Below are positions 1-8,715 of a DNA stretch of 47,834 nucleotides, one piece after another (the stretch's first letter is position 1; every line of letters starts with the position of its first letter). The stretch comes from Clostridiales bacterium (lineage in GTDB: Bacteria > Bacillota > Clostridia > Christensenellales > Aristaeellaceae): assembly GCA_012837525.1 (NCBI GenBank), contig DUQZ01000093.1:1-47834 (forward strand), given 5' to 3'. Both the position numbers and the translations under genes were made by a program. The notes beneath the pieces are model-generated. The model was not told the DNA's origin and searched no databases. It saw nothing but the letters and a program-made list of their open reading frames with translations.

Positions 1-1387
1 ATTTTTCGACCGGTGCGAGGGACGCCTGGAAGTGCCGCAGGATGGGCGGCTCCCAGGTGATGCGATAGCCATGTTTGATGTTGTTGCGGTTGTCCCAGAC
101 GGCCTTGATGCCGTCCAAGACCATGTCATAGTGCGATTGGGTGTAGACCCGGCGCGGGATGGCCAGGCGGGTGAACTCGTTTAAGGACTTGATCTGCTCC
201 CCCGTGTCCGGGTCGTTGCCCATCATGTAGCTGCCGATGTCGCAGGTGCGTAAGCCGCACTCCTTGTACAGTTCAACCGCCAGCACCTGGCCGGGGAACT
301 CATAATAAGGAATGTGCGGGTAAAAACGCGCCGCGTCCAAGAAGATACCGTGGCCGCCGGCCGGCGCCTGGTAGGGAATGCCCATCTCGTCCAGGCGGCT
401 GCCCATGTAGTCCATGGTGCCCATGCGGTAGCGCAGCCAGTTCTCATCCATGCCCTCATACAGGCCCACGCGCAGGGCTTCCAGATCGCGCCCGGTGAGA
501 CCGCCATAGGTGTAAAAGCCTTCGTAGGAGATGCAGTTGGCCTTGATGTTTAAGATATACGGCGCCTTGCCGTCCTTCACGCCCAGCAGGCCGCCCATGT
601 TGACGATGGTGTCCTTCTTGGCGCTCATGGTGAAGGTGTCCGCCAGGGCGAAGAAGGCGCGGGTGATCTCCTTGACGGACATGTCTTGGCAAGCCGGCTC
701 GCGCAGTTTGACGAACATGGCGTTCTCGGCGAAGCGGGCCGCGTCGATATTCAAGTGAATCTTGTATTTTTTGCAGATGGCGGCGGTGTCCCGCATGTTT
801 TGCAGCGAGACAGGCTGGCCGCCGGCGGAATTGTTGGTGATGGTCATCACGACCATGCCGATGTTCTCCGGCCCCTTGTCCAAAATATGCCGCTCCAGCT
901 GCGCGATGTCCATATTGCCTTTAAAAGGCGCCCGCAGTTGGGAATCCTGCGCCTCGGGGTTGCAGACCTCCAGGCAGCGCGCGCCGGCGATCTCCACATG
1001 CGCGCGGGTGGTATCAAAAAAGAGGTTGGCGATGGCGTACTTGCCCTTATTAAGGAAGATGGGCATCAGCACCTTCTCCGCCGCGCGGCCCTGGTGCACC
1101 GGCTGGGTGAACTCGTATCCGAAGATGTCCTGGCAGGCTTCCACCAGCTTGTAGTAGCTTTTGCCGCCAGCGTAGGCCTCATCCCCAATCATCATGGCCG
1201 ACCATTGCGCGTCGCTCATGGCGTTGGTGCCGGAGTCCGTCAAGGTGTCCACATAGACGTCCTCGCCCCGCAGACGGAACATGTTGTATTCCGCCTCCTT
1301 GAGGTAGCCCTCGCGGTCCTCGCGAGTGGTCATCTTAATGGGTTCCACCATTTTGATACGGTAAGGTTCAGGGATGAATCTGGGCAT
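1..1387 (-). CDS. tnaA: Tryptophanase (L-tryptophan indole-lyase), 3' end cut by window edge
   Basis: PLP-dependent beta-eliminating lyase that splits tryptophan to indole, pyruvate and ammonia; cytoplasmic. About 462 residues are visible, and the last ones align with the usual C-terminus ([11 protein letters not shown]), so only a few codons are missing. Motifs in order: [10 protein letters not shown] near the N-terminus, [19 protein letters not shown], and the PLP lysine motif MSAKKD. Tyrosine phenol-lyase is the close relative. The segment [15 protein letters not shown] follows tryptophanase, with Ile where tyrosine phenol-lyases carry the substrate-binding Arg of MERG, so tryptophanase is favoured. 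The ATG at 1387 follows an AGGAGG site. No TnaC-like leader peptide was seen upstream. Confidence 0.88.
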   Translation of the reverse strand, partial: MPRFIPEPYRIKMVEPIKMTTREDREGYLKEAEYNMFRLRGEDVYVDTLTDSGTNAMSDAQWSAMMIGDEAYAGGKSYYKLVEACQDIFGYEFTQPVHQGRAAEKVLMPIFLNKGKYAIANLFFDTTRAHVEIAGARCLEVCNPEAQDSQLRAPFKGNMDIAQLERHILDKGPENIGMVVMTITNNSAGGQPVSLQNMRDTAAICKKYKIHLNIDAARFAENAMFVKLREPACQDMSVKEITRAFFALADTFTMSAKKDTIVNMGGLLGVKDGKAPYILNIKANCISYEGFYTYGGLTGRDLEALRVGLYEGMDENWLRYRMGTMDYMGSRLDEMGIPYQAPAGGHGIFLDAARFYPHIPYYEFPGQVLAVELYKECGLRTCDIGSYMMGNDPDTGEQIKSLNEFTRLAIPRRVYTQSHYDMVLDGIKAVWDNRNNIKHGYRITWEPPILRHFQASLAPVEK

Positions 1388-1470
1388 TGCCGCTTCCTCC
1401 TGATAAGTGTCTTTTGGGTCATGTGGGATCAGCCTAAAAAATAAAAGGGCCGTATGTTTTCCTATTGGCT

Positions 1471-1499
1471 AAGGTACAGATAAGAACGCAGGTTGTCAA
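1471..1499 (-). promoter_or_regulatory. Putative sigma-A promoter of tnaA
   Basis: On the minus strand TTGACA (1494-1499), a 17-nt spacer and TACCTT (1471-1476) lie about 85 bases upstream of the tryptophanase start. The -35 box is perfect and the -10 box weak. Confidence 0.5.
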
Positions 1500-1510
1500 T
1501 ACTCCCGCAC

Positions 1511-1533
1511 AAGAAAACCGCCCATACGGGCGG
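1511..1533 (-). terminator. Rho-independent terminator of thiT
   Basis: Stem CCGCCC/GGGCGG with a 4-nt loop, followed on the minus strand by TTTTCTT. It lies just after the thiT stop codon and separates thiT from tnaA. Confidence 0.75.
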
Positions 1534-1558
1534 CTGATAAACACGGAAAGAACAGCGA

Positions 1559-2161
1559 TCAGACTTGCTTGATGTCTTCCCCCAGGAAGTAGCGCTTCAT
1601 GGGCACAAAGAGGAGAAGGCCAATCACCATGGCGATCAGGGTCTCCGGCAGCATGTAGCCGCCGTTGTAGATGAGGGAATACATGGCGCCGGTGAGGCCC
1701 TCGCTGTTGGGCCAGAGGGCGTCCCAGATGAGCCAGCCAGAGAAGAAGTGGCAGATGAAGCGCAGCGCGCAGGCCAGCAGGATGCCAGCGCCCAATTCCA
1801 CCAGGTTGTTTTTGAACCTGCCGCGGAAGATGCCAGCCAGGCCGATGACGGTATAGGCCACAACATAGTCCAAAAGGGCGATGCCGATGACCTGGAAGGC
1901 GTTTTGCCCATAGGTAACGTTTTGCACGCCGATGAGCAGCTGCAACAGGGAAAATACCATCGCGGTGAACAACCCCTGCGCGGTGCCCCAGCGCCAGGCG
2001 ATGAGTACCAGGGGGATCATGCTGCCCAGAGTGACGCTGCCGCCAAAAGCCCAGGGCGCCTTGAAGGTGACAAATTCGTTGAGTACGGTCGCGATGCCAA
2101 TCATGATGGCGCTTTCCAGCAAGCGCTGGGTGTTTAAACTGGTACGGGTTCTTGTGGTCAT
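1559..2161 (-). CDS. thiT: ThiT thiamine-binding S component of an ECF transporter
   Basis: A 200-residue integral membrane protein with about six hydrophobic segments. ThiT proteins bind thiamine with high affinity and are energised by a shared ECF module (EcfA, EcfA', EcfT), which is not in this window. The sequence fits the ThiT/YuaJ family: LLESAIMIGIATVLNEF at the N-terminus, then WAFGGSVTLGSMIPL, and a C-terminal half with FFSGWLIW and YNGGYMLPETLIAM, the latter typical of the thiamine-binding end. The ATG at 2161 is chosen because AGGAGG lies 6-9 bases upstream; longer upstream readings have no ribosome binding site. The TPP riboswitch upstream on the same strand independently supports thiamine as substrate. 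Confidence 0.93.
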   Translation of the reverse strand: MTTRTRTSLNTQRLLESAIMIGIATVLNEFVTFKAPWAFGGSVTLGSMIPLVLIAWRWGTAQGLFTAMVFSLLQLLIGVQNVTYGQNAFQVIGIALLDYVVAYTVIGLAGIFRGRFKNNLVELGAGILLACALRFICHFFSGWLIWDALWPNSEGLTGAMYSLIYNGGYMLPETLIAMVIGLLLFVPMKRYFLGEDIKQV

Positions 2162-2243
2162 AAGTCCTCCTTGTTTTTTGAGAATTGTACACCGGATCCT
2201 GGACACACGAGTTAACGCAAACAGGGGCCGAGGGATTTTTTGT

Positions 2244-2307
2244 CTCCGCAAAGTCGCGCGAAGGAATCGTAGCGGGGGCTACGTTGACTGAGCGCGACAA
2301 CGCGGAG
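2244..2307 (-). repeat. Nested perfect stem-loop in the thiT leader
   Basis: Three coaxial perfect stems lie between the riboswitch terminator and thiT: CTCCGC/GCGGAG (2244-2249 with 2302-2307), GTCGCGC/GCGCGAC (2253-2259 with 2292-2298) and CGTAGC/GCTACG (2268-2273 with 2278-2283). It has no poly-U tail and does not look coding. It could be a dispersed palindromic element or a leader structure. No second copy was noticed in this window. Confidence 0.55.
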
Positions 2308-2355
2308 GCGGAAAAGAGCCGGCTCATGGCAGCGTTAAGGAGTGCGTCCAGGATG

Positions 2356-2388
2356 AAAAGAAAAGCGCTCTACCGGAAGGTAAAGCGC
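2356..2388 (-). terminator. Terminator hairpin of the TPP riboswitch expression platform
   Basis: On the minus strand GCGCTTTACC, a 4-nt loop, GGTAGAGCGC, then TTTTCTTTT. It sits about 20 bases after the riboswitch aptamer, so ligand-dependent transcription termination is the likely mode of control of thiT. Confidence 0.8.
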
Positions 2389-2405
2389 TGCTTTTACTGC
2401 TCTTT

Positions 2406-2484
2406 CCTACGCCGGCATTATCCGGATCAGGTATGAGGGTCCCGGGCGGTGCCCGATCTCAGCCGGCGTAAGCCAGCACCCCTG
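2406..2484 (-). promoter_or_regulatory. TPP riboswitch (THI element) controlling thiT
   Basis: The minus strand carries the hallmark THI-box strings in order: GGGGTGC, GGCTGAGATCGGG, GGACCC, ACCTGATCCGGATAATGCC and GGCGTAGGAAAG. These form the pyrimidine- and pyrophosphate-sensing arms of the TPP aptamer. It precedes an intrinsic terminator and then thiT, so high TPP should switch off the transporter. The start of the plus-strand unknown gene lies about 100 bases away, in the opposite direction. Confidence 0.95.
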
Positions 2485-2504
2485 TGCCAATGGCACGGAT
2501 TCAC

Positions 2505-2532
2505 GGTATCACAGGGGTGCTCAAGTTGTCAA
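2505..2532 (-). promoter_or_regulatory. Putative promoter of the TPP riboswitch-thiT transcript
   Basis: TTGACA (2527-2532 on the minus strand), a 16-nt spacer and GATACC (2505-2510) lie immediately upstream of the aptamer. The -35 box is perfect; the -10 box is weak but preceded by TGT. Confidence 0.5.
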
Positions 2533-2589
2533 CAGGGGGTGCGCATGGTAGAATTAAACCAAGCCGGCGCGCTTGATGACGGAGGACAA

Positions 2590-3240
2590 ATGAGTTTATT
2601 TAAACGCAAAAAACAGCAGCTGAACCTGGAGGGCATGGACCTTTCGCAGCTGTTGTTTGCCGCGGATACGCAAACGGATCCGCGGCTTGTTCACCAGGCG
2701 CTGCTGGCCGCGGAGCGGCTGGCGCCGGATAGCCTGGAGGTGCAGCGCAGGCTGCTTTTGCACGGGCGGCTGCATGAGCGGGACCCCAAAAAGATGGACA
2801 TGTCCGTCATCAAATGCTACCTGCTGCATGCCTTTGAGCACCCGGAGGACCACACCCCCGCGCAGCAAAAGGACATGGCGCGCGCCTTGTTTGATGACAC
2901 GCGGCTGGCCCGCTGCCTGGCGCTTGCGGATGACTCGCCCGCCTTTTTGCGGGACTACCTGCTGGATTTGGCGCGGGAGTACATGCGCATCTTTATTGTG
3001 CCGGACAACCGGCACGCGCCGCGCGTGTTTGGCATCTCCCTCAAGGCCAACCTGCAGCGACATCTGGCTGCCCCGGCAGCTGACATCATCATGAACGCGC
3101 TGTCCTCCCCCTATTTGGGCGCGGAGGAGGGCATCCTGCTGGCCAAGGCCTTTTACCGGGCCTTCTATGACCACGCCCAGGGGGATGTGAAGGCGCTGGA
3201 CAGCCTGCTGGGGGCGGAAATCCGCGCCCAGCTGAGATAA
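2590..3240 (+). CDS. Conserved hypothetical protein, 216 residues
   Basis: I do not recognise this family. The protein starts MSLFKRKKQQ, has no signal peptide or clear membrane segment, and is mostly predicted helical, rich in Leu, Ala, Arg and Asp (DPRLVHQALLAAERLAP and similar stretches), as in helical-repeat proteins. The start at 2590 is chosen for the GGAGG five bases upstream; a longer open frame runs back to 2449 but overlaps the antisense TPP riboswitch. It is followed after 9 bases by a membrane-anchored unknown protein and then an ABC exporter, so the three are probably co-transcribed. Confidence 0.7.
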   Translation: MSLFKRKKQQLNLEGMDLSQLLFAADTQTDPRLVHQALLAAERLAPDSLEVQRRLLLHGRLHERDPKKMDMSVIKCYLLHAFEHPEDHTPAQQKDMARALFDDTRLARCLALADDSPAFLRDYLLDLAREYMRIFIVPDNRHAPRVFGISLKANLQRHLAAPAADIIMNALSSPYLGAEEGILLAKAFYRAFYDHAQGDVKALDSLLGAEIRAQLR

Positions 3241-3249
3241 GGAACCCTG

Positions 3250-3768
3250 ATGAACATATTAAAACGCCTGCTTGCCCTGCTGCTGTCCCTGGCGGTCATC
3301 GCCGTGTTTTACCTGTTCGCGGTGATGATGGAGGATGAGGAAAGTAAGCGCACGGACCAGTTTGTGGTGCAGGCGCAGCAAAGACCCCTCACCCCGATTC
3401 AGGAGATGACCAGCGAGGACCCTGCCCGCCTGGTAGACGCATTTGGCGCGGCCCTGCCGCTGCCGGACCAGTTTACAAGCGGCACGGTCGCGGATTTCAC
3501 CTGGCACACCTACCCCGCGCGGATGATCAGCCTGCTGGGGACTCACGCGCTGGTGAAGGGCGTGCGCCCCGCCGCCGCGGCCCCTGCCATCATCCCCAAG
3601 GGCGCGGATTTCCTGGCCAGCGACAAGGCGCTGCTGGGCTACGCGATGCTGGAGGCGAAGGTGGAGGGCAAAACGCTGTACTCCCTGATTACAAAGGACG
3701 CGGCTTTTTTAATTGAGCCGCTTTCGCAGGACGGGCCGGGCGGATTTTCCCTGCTGGAGCCAAAATAA
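3250..3768 (+). CDS. Membrane-anchored hypothetical protein, 172 residues
   Basis: One N-terminal hydrophobic helix (about residues 5-27, LLALLLSLAVIAVFYLFAV) is followed by an acidic, soluble domain of about 140 residues, probably outside the cell. No lipobox cysteine is present. The soluble part contains DFTWHTYPARMISLLGTH and ends QDGPGGFSLLEPK; the family is not recognised. It sits between an unknown cytoplasmic protein (9-base gap) and an ABC exporter (30-base gap with a clear AAGGAG site). That makes an accessory role to the exporter possible, but this is inference from order alone. Confidence 0.65.
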   Translation: MNILKRLLALLLSLAVIAVFYLFAVMMEDEESKRTDQFVVQAQQRPLTPIQEMTSEDPARLVDAFGAALPLPDQFTSGTVADFTWHTYPARMISLLGTHALVKGVRPAAAAPAIIPKGADFLASDKALLGYAMLEAKVEGKTLYSLITKDAAFLIEPLSQDGPGGFSLLEPK

Positions 3769-3798
3769 TATTATTATTTTTATGTTGAAGGAGATGGC

Positions 3799-5610
3799 AT
3801 GAGCCAAACGACGAAAAAAGACCACAGAACCCGCGCGCTGCTGTCGCGCTTTATCCCCTATTACAAGCCCTATCTGGGCATCCTGGCGCTGGATATGACC
3901 TGCGCTTTGCTGACCACCATCTGCGCCCTGGTCTTCCCGCTGATTGTGCGGCAGATTACGGACCTGGCGGTATCAGACGCCAGCAGCATCACGCTGGATG
4001 TGGTGCTGAAGCTGGGCTCTTTGTATGTGGGCCTGCTGCTTTTGGAGGCGGGCAGCCGCTATTATATGCAGTCCCAGGGGCACATCATGGGCGCCAAGAT
4101 TGAGCGCGATATGCGCCAGGGCCTGTTTGCCCACCTGGCGCAGCTGTCCTTCTCCTATTACAGCGAGACCAAGGTGGGCCAGATCATGTCGCGCATCACC
4201 AGCGACCTGTTTGATGTGACGGAGTTTGCCCACCACTGCCCGGAGGAGTTTTTAATCGGTTTCATCAACCTGGTAGTGAGCTTTGTGATTTTAAGCCAGA
4301 TGAACCTGGTTTTGACCCTTATCATCTTCCTGGCGCTGCCGCTGATGATGCTGTCCATCTTCCTGTTTAACACCAAGCTGCGCGACACCTTCAAAGCCAC
4401 ACGCTTTCAATTGGGTGAGATTAACGCCCAGGCGGAGGACAGCCTGCTGGGCATGCGCGTGGTGCAGTCCTTTGCCAATGAGGAACTGGAAAGCCAGAAG
4501 TTTGAGGAAGGCAACCAGACCTTCTTGCAATTAAAGAAAAAGCAGTACAAGGTGATGGCGGGCTTCCACTCCACCACCAGGCTCTTAAACGGCCTGATGA
4601 ACCTGCTGGTCATTGTGGCCGGCGCCATCTTCCTCTCCCGCGGGCAGTTGACCCCGGGCGAGTTTGCCTCCTACCTGCTCTACATCAACCTGCTGCTGAA
4701 CACCGTGACCCGCCTGGTCAACTTTATGGAGCAGTACCAGCGCGGCTTATCCGGCATTGAGCGCTTCTATGAAATCATGGACGCGCCGCTGGAGATCACC
4801 AACCAGCCGGGCGCTGTGGACCTGAGGGACACCCGCGGAGAGATCACCCTGGAGAACGTCACCTTCCAGTATACGCAGGACGGCCCCAAGGTGCTGGATG
4901 AGGTGAACCTCTTTGTGCCAAGCGGCCAGAACGTGGCGCTGGTTGGCCCCAGCGGCTCTGGCAAGACCACACTGTGCAACCTCATCCCCCGCTTTTATGA
5001 TGTAACGGAAGGCCGCGTCTTGATTGACGGCAAGGATGTGCGCGAGTTGACCCTCAAGTCCCTGCGCGGCAGCATCGGTACCGTGCAGCAAGATGTGTAT
5101 TTGTTCTCGGGCACGGTGCTTGAGAACATTGCCTACGGCAAGCCGGGCGCCAGGATGGAGGACGTGGTCCAGGCCGCCAAGCGCGCAGGCGCGCATGAGT
5201 TTATTACAGCGCTGCCGGAGGGGTATGACACCTATGTGGGCGAGCGCGGCGTGAAGCTGTCCGGCGGGCAGAAGCAGCGCTTGTCCATCGCCCGCGTGTT
5301 TTTGAAGGACCCGCCCATCCTCCTCCTGGATGAAGCCACCAGCGCCCTTGATAACGAGTCGGAGATGCTGGTGCAGCAGTCGCTGGAGGAGTTGGCGAAA
5401 GGCCGCACCACGCTGACCATCGCCCACCGGCTGACCACCATCCGCAACGCGGATGTCATCTGGGTGTTGACGGACAAAGGGCTTGAGGAAAGCGGCAGCC
5501 ATGAGGAATTGATCAAACAACGCGGTTTGTATTATCAATTTTATCAACTCTATACCGAAAAGGGCGATCAGGAGCAGGCAGACCTGTTTTCACAACCCAT
5601 ACAATCATAG
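3799..5610 (+). CDS. ABC exporter, fused permease and ATPase (MsbA/BmrA-like)
   Basis: A 603-residue half-transporter expected to work as a homodimer exporting lipids, drugs or peptides. The N-terminal membrane domain (about 1-320) has six hydrophobic segments. The nucleotide-binding domain is complete: Walker A GPSGSGKTT (about 383), Q-loop region TVQQDVYLFSGT, signature LSGGQKQR (about 487), Walker B ILLLDEATSALD (about 508), and switch histidine IAHRLT (about 542). The length is normal. The start at 3799 has GGAGAT upstream. It is followed 9 bases later by a beta-CASP hydrolase, so the two are likely translated from one mRNA. The substrate cannot be inferred. Confidence 0.92.
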   Translation: MSQTTKKDHRTRALLSRFIPYYKPYLGILALDMTCALLTTICALVFPLIVRQITDLAVSDASSITLDVVLKLGSLYVGLLLLEAGSRYYMQSQGHIMGAKIERDMRQGLFAHLAQLSFSYYSETKVGQIMSRITSDLFDVTEFAHHCPEEFLIGFINLVVSFVILSQMNLVLTLIIFLALPLMMLSIFLFNTKLRDTFKATRFQLGEINAQAEDSLLGMRVVQSFANEELESQKFEEGNQTFLQLKKKQYKVMAGFHSTTRLLNGLMNLLVIVAGAIFLSRGQLTPGEFASYLLYINLLLNTVTRLVNFMEQYQRGLSGIERFYEIMDAPLEITNQPGAVDLRDTRGEITLENVTFQYTQDGPKVLDEVNLFVPSGQNVALVGPSGSGKTTLCNLIPRFYDVTEGRVLIDGKDVRELTLKSLRGSIGTVQQDVYLFSGTVLENIAYGKPGARMEDVVQAAKRAGAHEFITALPEGYDTYVGERGVKLSGGQKQRLSIARVFLKDPPILLLDEATSALDNESEMLVQQSLEELAKGRTTLTIAHRLTTIRNADVIWVLTDKGLEESGSHEELIKQRGLYYQFYQLYTEKGDQEQADLFSQPIQS

Positions 5611-5619
5611 GAGGCGCAT

Positions 5620-7218
5620 ATGGATGTCTTGTTTTTGGGCGCGGCGCGCGAGGTAACTGGCAGTTCGTTTTTGGTGACCATCAACGGCAAACACGTCCTG
5701 ATAGACTGCGGGATGGAGCAGGGGCGGGACACCTACATCAACCAGGAGCTGCCCATCAGCCCCACGATGGTGGACGTGCTGGTCTTAACCCACGCGCACA
5801 TTGACCACTCCGGCATGGTGCCGGCATTGGTCAAGCACGGGTTTTCAGGCCCCATTTACGCCACCCCTGCCACCCAGATGCTGTGTGAGATCATGCTGAT
5901 GGACTCCGCCTACATCCAGGAGAGTGAAGCCGAGTGGCAAAACCGCAAGGCCAAGCGCTCCGGCGATGAGGTGTACGAACCCATTTACACCCAGGATGAC
6001 GCGGCGCAGGCGCTGGCGCAATTCCAACCCATCCCCTACCTGGAGGAGCGGGAGATCCTGCCCGGCTGCGTCCTCTCCTTTACGGATGCCGGCCACCTGC
6101 TGGGGAGCGCCAGCGTGACGATGACACTCACGGAGGGGGATGTCACAAAGACCATCGTCTTCTCCGGCGATATTGGCAACACCAACCAGCCCATCATCAA
6201 GGACCCGCAGTATTTAACCAAGGCAGACTTTGTGGTGATGGAATCCACCTACGGCGACCGCCTGCACGGGGAGCGGCCGGACTATCTGGCCGATTTGACC
6301 GACGCCCTGCAGGCTGCCTTCAACCGTGGCGGCAACGTGGTGATTCCCTCCTTCGCGGTGGGCAGGACGCAAGAAATTTTGTACTTCCTGCGCGAGATCA
6401 AGGAGCAGGGCATGGTGCAGGGGCATGACGGCTTCCCGGTCTACCTGGACAGCCCGCTGGCAATCAAAGCCACCAACATCTTTGTGGAAGCGCCGCCCAC
6501 CAATTTTGATGAGGAGATGCTGTCCCTGCTGCACGCGGGCATCAACCCCATCAGCTTCCCGGATCTGACCGTCTGCGTGACGGCGGAGGAAAGCAAACAG
6601 ATCAACTTTGAGACGCGGCCCTGCGTCATCATCTCCGCCTCCGGCATGGCGGAAGCCGGGCGCATCCGCCACCACTTAAAGCACAACCTGTGGCGGCCAG
6701 AATCCATGGTACTGTTTGTGGGCTACCAGAGCGTGGGCACCCTGGGCCGGCAGCTGTATGACGGCGCCAAGAGCGTGCGCCTGTTTAATGAAACCATCGC
6801 CGTGAAGGCGGAGATCCGCATGCTGCGGGCCATCAGCGGCCACGCGGACCAGGCGGGGCTGCTCACCTGGATTGACAGCTTTGACCCCAAGCCGCAAAAG
6901 GTGTTTGTCACCCACGGGGAGGAGCAGGTGGCCCTGCACTTTGAAGGCATGCTGAAGGACCGCGGCTTTATGACCTTTGTGCCCTTCTCCGGTGACGGCT
7001 GGAGCCTGCGGGCTAATGAGCAAATTGCCTACGGCACGCGTGAATTGGTCGACAAGGCGGACAAAAAGCAGCGCAAGATTGAAAAGCGCGACACTGCCCT
7101 GATGGACGCCCTGGCCCGCTTGAGCGCGCTGGTCAACGCCGCCTCCGGCTATAGCAACAAGCTCAAGGCCAAACTGACCCAGCAGATCAACGATTTGGTC
7201 AGAAGGTGGGAGGACTAA
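5620..7218 (+). CDS. MBL-fold beta-CASP RNA metallo-hydrolase (CPSF73-like)
   Basis: A zinc-dependent ribonuclease-type hydrolase of 532 residues. The metal motifs are intact: THAHIDHSG (about 57-65), DAGHLLGS (about 155) and GDIGN (about 183). The beta-CASP insertion motifs follow: ESTYGDR (about 208), SGMAEAGR (about 341), SGHADQ (about 406) and VTHGEE (about 430). Family members cut RNA endonucleolytically and/or 5'-exonucleolytically. It differs from RNase J by its shorter architecture, and there is no N-terminal KH domain of the archaeal type. A C-terminal extension of about 60 mostly charged, helical residues (KADKKQRKIEKRD) exceeds the usual family length and may form an oligomerisation or RNA-binding tail. 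AGGAGG lies just before the ATG. Confidence 0.9.
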   Translation: MDVLFLGAAREVTGSSFLVTINGKHVLIDCGMEQGRDTYINQELPISPTMVDVLVLTHAHIDHSGMVPALVKHGFSGPIYATPATQMLCEIMLMDSAYIQESEAEWQNRKAKRSGDEVYEPIYTQDDAAQALAQFQPIPYLEEREILPGCVLSFTDAGHLLGSASVTMTLTEGDVTKTIVFSGDIGNTNQPIIKDPQYLTKADFVVMESTYGDRLHGERPDYLADLTDALQAAFNRGGNVVIPSFAVGRTQEILYFLREIKEQGMVQGHDGFPVYLDSPLAIKATNIFVEAPPTNFDEEMLSLLHAGINPISFPDLTVCVTAEESKQINFETRPCVIISASGMAEAGRIRHHLKHNLWRPESMVLFVGYQSVGTLGRQLYDGAKSVRLFNETIAVKAEIRMLRAISGHADQAGLLTWIDSFDPKPQKVFVTHGEEQVALHFEGMLKDRGFMTFVPFSGDGWSLRANEQIAYGTRELVDKADKKQRKIEKRDTALMDALARLSALVNAASGYSNKLKAKLTQQINDLVRRWED

Positions 7219-7233
7219 GGCATTCTATATGTC

Positions 7234-7270
7234 AAAAAGGCTGCCGTGAACATCACGGCAGCCTTGTTGT
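7234..7270. terminator. Bidirectional terminator between convergent genes
   Basis: Perfect 11-bp stem GGCTGCCGTGA/TCACGGCAGCC with a 3-nt loop. It is flanked by A-rich sequence on one side and T-rich on the other, and ends both the plus-strand hydrolase transcript and the minus-strand anti-sigma transcript. Confidence 0.8.
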
Positions 7271-7284
7271 ATGCGGCGGATAAT

Positions 7285-8715
7285 TTACAGAATGGCTCTC
7301 TTCTCTTCCTCTGTGCTTGGGCTGTACTGCATTGTAAATACACGGACAACCTCGCCCGTTTTGGCGTCCAGCTCCACCTTGTAGTTGGGGATATCTCCCT
7401 CCCCGTATGTTTTTTTAATCAGAGCAACCAAGCCTTGGTCTTGAACATAGATGGACGGACTCGAGTAGAACACCTTCCATAATGGCTTATCCGGGTTGGT
7501 CACATCATAGAACAGGTTGACAAAAAACACATTCACAGGATGATCAGCGATGATTTTTGCCTGGTCCTCACTCAGTCCATATTCCTGAACCAAGGCCACG
7601 CGTGCAAGTGCCAAAGCCTGCTCCTGGCTGATGACGCCCTCGCCCGGCAAGCCGTAATCAAACTCGCTGGCGATTTTCATATACGAATTAAAAGGCCAGT
7701 CCGCTTTGTCCGGGTGCTCCTGCACGAACGCCCGAATCATGGGCGCGATTTCCCGTGAAAAGGCTGCCTTCGCCTCCAACTCCCAGGTCCAGAAAACCTT
7801 TGGCTCCTGATATTGTTCCGAAAACGCGCGGATCGCCTTCGCAACGGGTGTGTTGCGCCGGGCTGCCTCGGCATCAAGCATGGCTTTGTATTCCTCAAGG
7901 GGCGTGCGCAGCTCCCCGGTATCCGGGTGGACAAACATATCAATCCCCGCAAATGGGAGATCCTCTTTCTTTAAACCTGTATTCCAGGAGTCAAAAGCCA
8001 CATACCAATAGGACTGTTTATCCCCCGGGGCTGCGTTTTCTGGAATGTGGAAGCTGGTTTCCACACGAAGCTTGTCCATCACCTCTTTTTGAATTCCAAA
8101 CACCCGGATGACCTCCTGCTTGGCGATGTTGATGGCGTCCACCCGGCTCACAGGGCCCTTCTGGGGCTTGGTGTAGACCGTTTTGCCCTCCTGATTGTTG
8201 CCCACCTGCTGCATGAGTTCAGAATACCAGGCCTGCTCCTCCGCCGACCAGGTGGTGAACTCCCCCCAGGCCGCCTGCATGATGCTGAGGAAATTGGCGC
8301 CCTCCGCACCCTCCCCGATGAAGGCCGCGATGGCGGCATCCGCGATGCGCTCCGCCTCCTTGGCGTCCACGTCCTTGCTGGTAAGCCGCTTTAGTTCCTC
8401 GGTGTCCTCGATATAGCCCTGGGATACCAAATCCCGCACCAGTTTGGCCTTCTTGCTGGGTTCCCAGTGGATGTACTCTCCCTGCTTTTGCTCGATCTGC
8501 GCCATGAACCTCCCGGTATCCCGCAGGGTGGTCATGGCGATGGCTGCCAGCACCACCAGGGAGAGTCCCATGGCCAGCGCCAGGCTGACCCTGCGCTTGT
8601 TGAGCCGCGGTTTTTTGTGGTTTAAGGCATTTAACACTTCCAGCTGATGCCTTTTGGTGAATTCCATCGGCGCGAATGCTTTGTCAAATGCCGTTTTCAT
8701 CTTATCTTGACGCAT
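7285..8715 (-). CDS. Putative membrane anti-sigma factor with PepSY-like extracytoplasmic modules
   Basis: A 476-residue protein with a cytoplasmic N-terminus of about 45 residues, one membrane helix (about 43-65, VSLALAMGLSLVVLAAIAM) and a large outside domain. The outside part contains repeated segments resembling PepSY modules: a helix (RVDAINIAKQEVIRVFG; EQALALARVALVQEYG) followed by a strand ending in D..TGE (MFVHPDTGELRT; VELDAKTGEVVRV). It overlaps the upstream ECF sigma gene by 14 bases and has AGGAGG six bases before the ATG at 8715. From position and topology it is inferred to bind and hold that sigma factor at the membrane. No zinc-binding HxxxCxxC motif was seen in the N-terminal part. 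Confidence 0.72.
   Translation of the reverse strand: MRQDKMKTAFDKAFAPMEFTKRHQLEVLNALNHKKPRLNKRRVSLALAMGLSLVVLAAIAMTTLRDTGRFMAQIEQKQGEYIHWEPSKKAKLVRDLVSQGYIEDTEELKRLTSKDVDAKEAERIADAAIAAFIGEGAEGANFLSIMQAAWGEFTTWSAEEQAWYSELMQQVGNNQEGKTVYTKPQKGPVSRVDAINIAKQEVIRVFGIQKEVMDKLRVETSFHIPENAAPGDKQSYWYVAFDSWNTGLKKEDLPFAGIDMFVHPDTGELRTPLEEYKAMLDAEAARRNTPVAKAIRAFSEQYQEPKVFWTWELEAKAAFSREIAPMIRAFVQEHPDKADWPFNSYMKIASEFDYGLPGEGVISQEQALALARVALVQEYGLSEDQAKIIADHPVNVFFVNLFYDVTNPDKPLWKVFYSSPSIYVQDQGLVALIKKTYGEGDIPNYKVELDAKTGEVVRVFTMQYSPSTEEEKRAIL

Noticed and set aside
1-1387. Tyrosine phenol-lyase instead of tryptophanase
   Set aside because: The Arg of the MERG motif that binds the phenol substrate is Ile here, and the flanking sequence follows tryptophanase.
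1388-1470. TnaC-like leader peptide with Trp codon
   Set aside because: No short open frame with a Trp codon and ribosome binding site was found before the tryptophanase gene.
2449-2589. N-terminal extension of the unknown 216-residue protein
   Set aside because: It covers the antisense of the TPP riboswitch and promoter, and the downstream ATG has the proper ribosome binding site.
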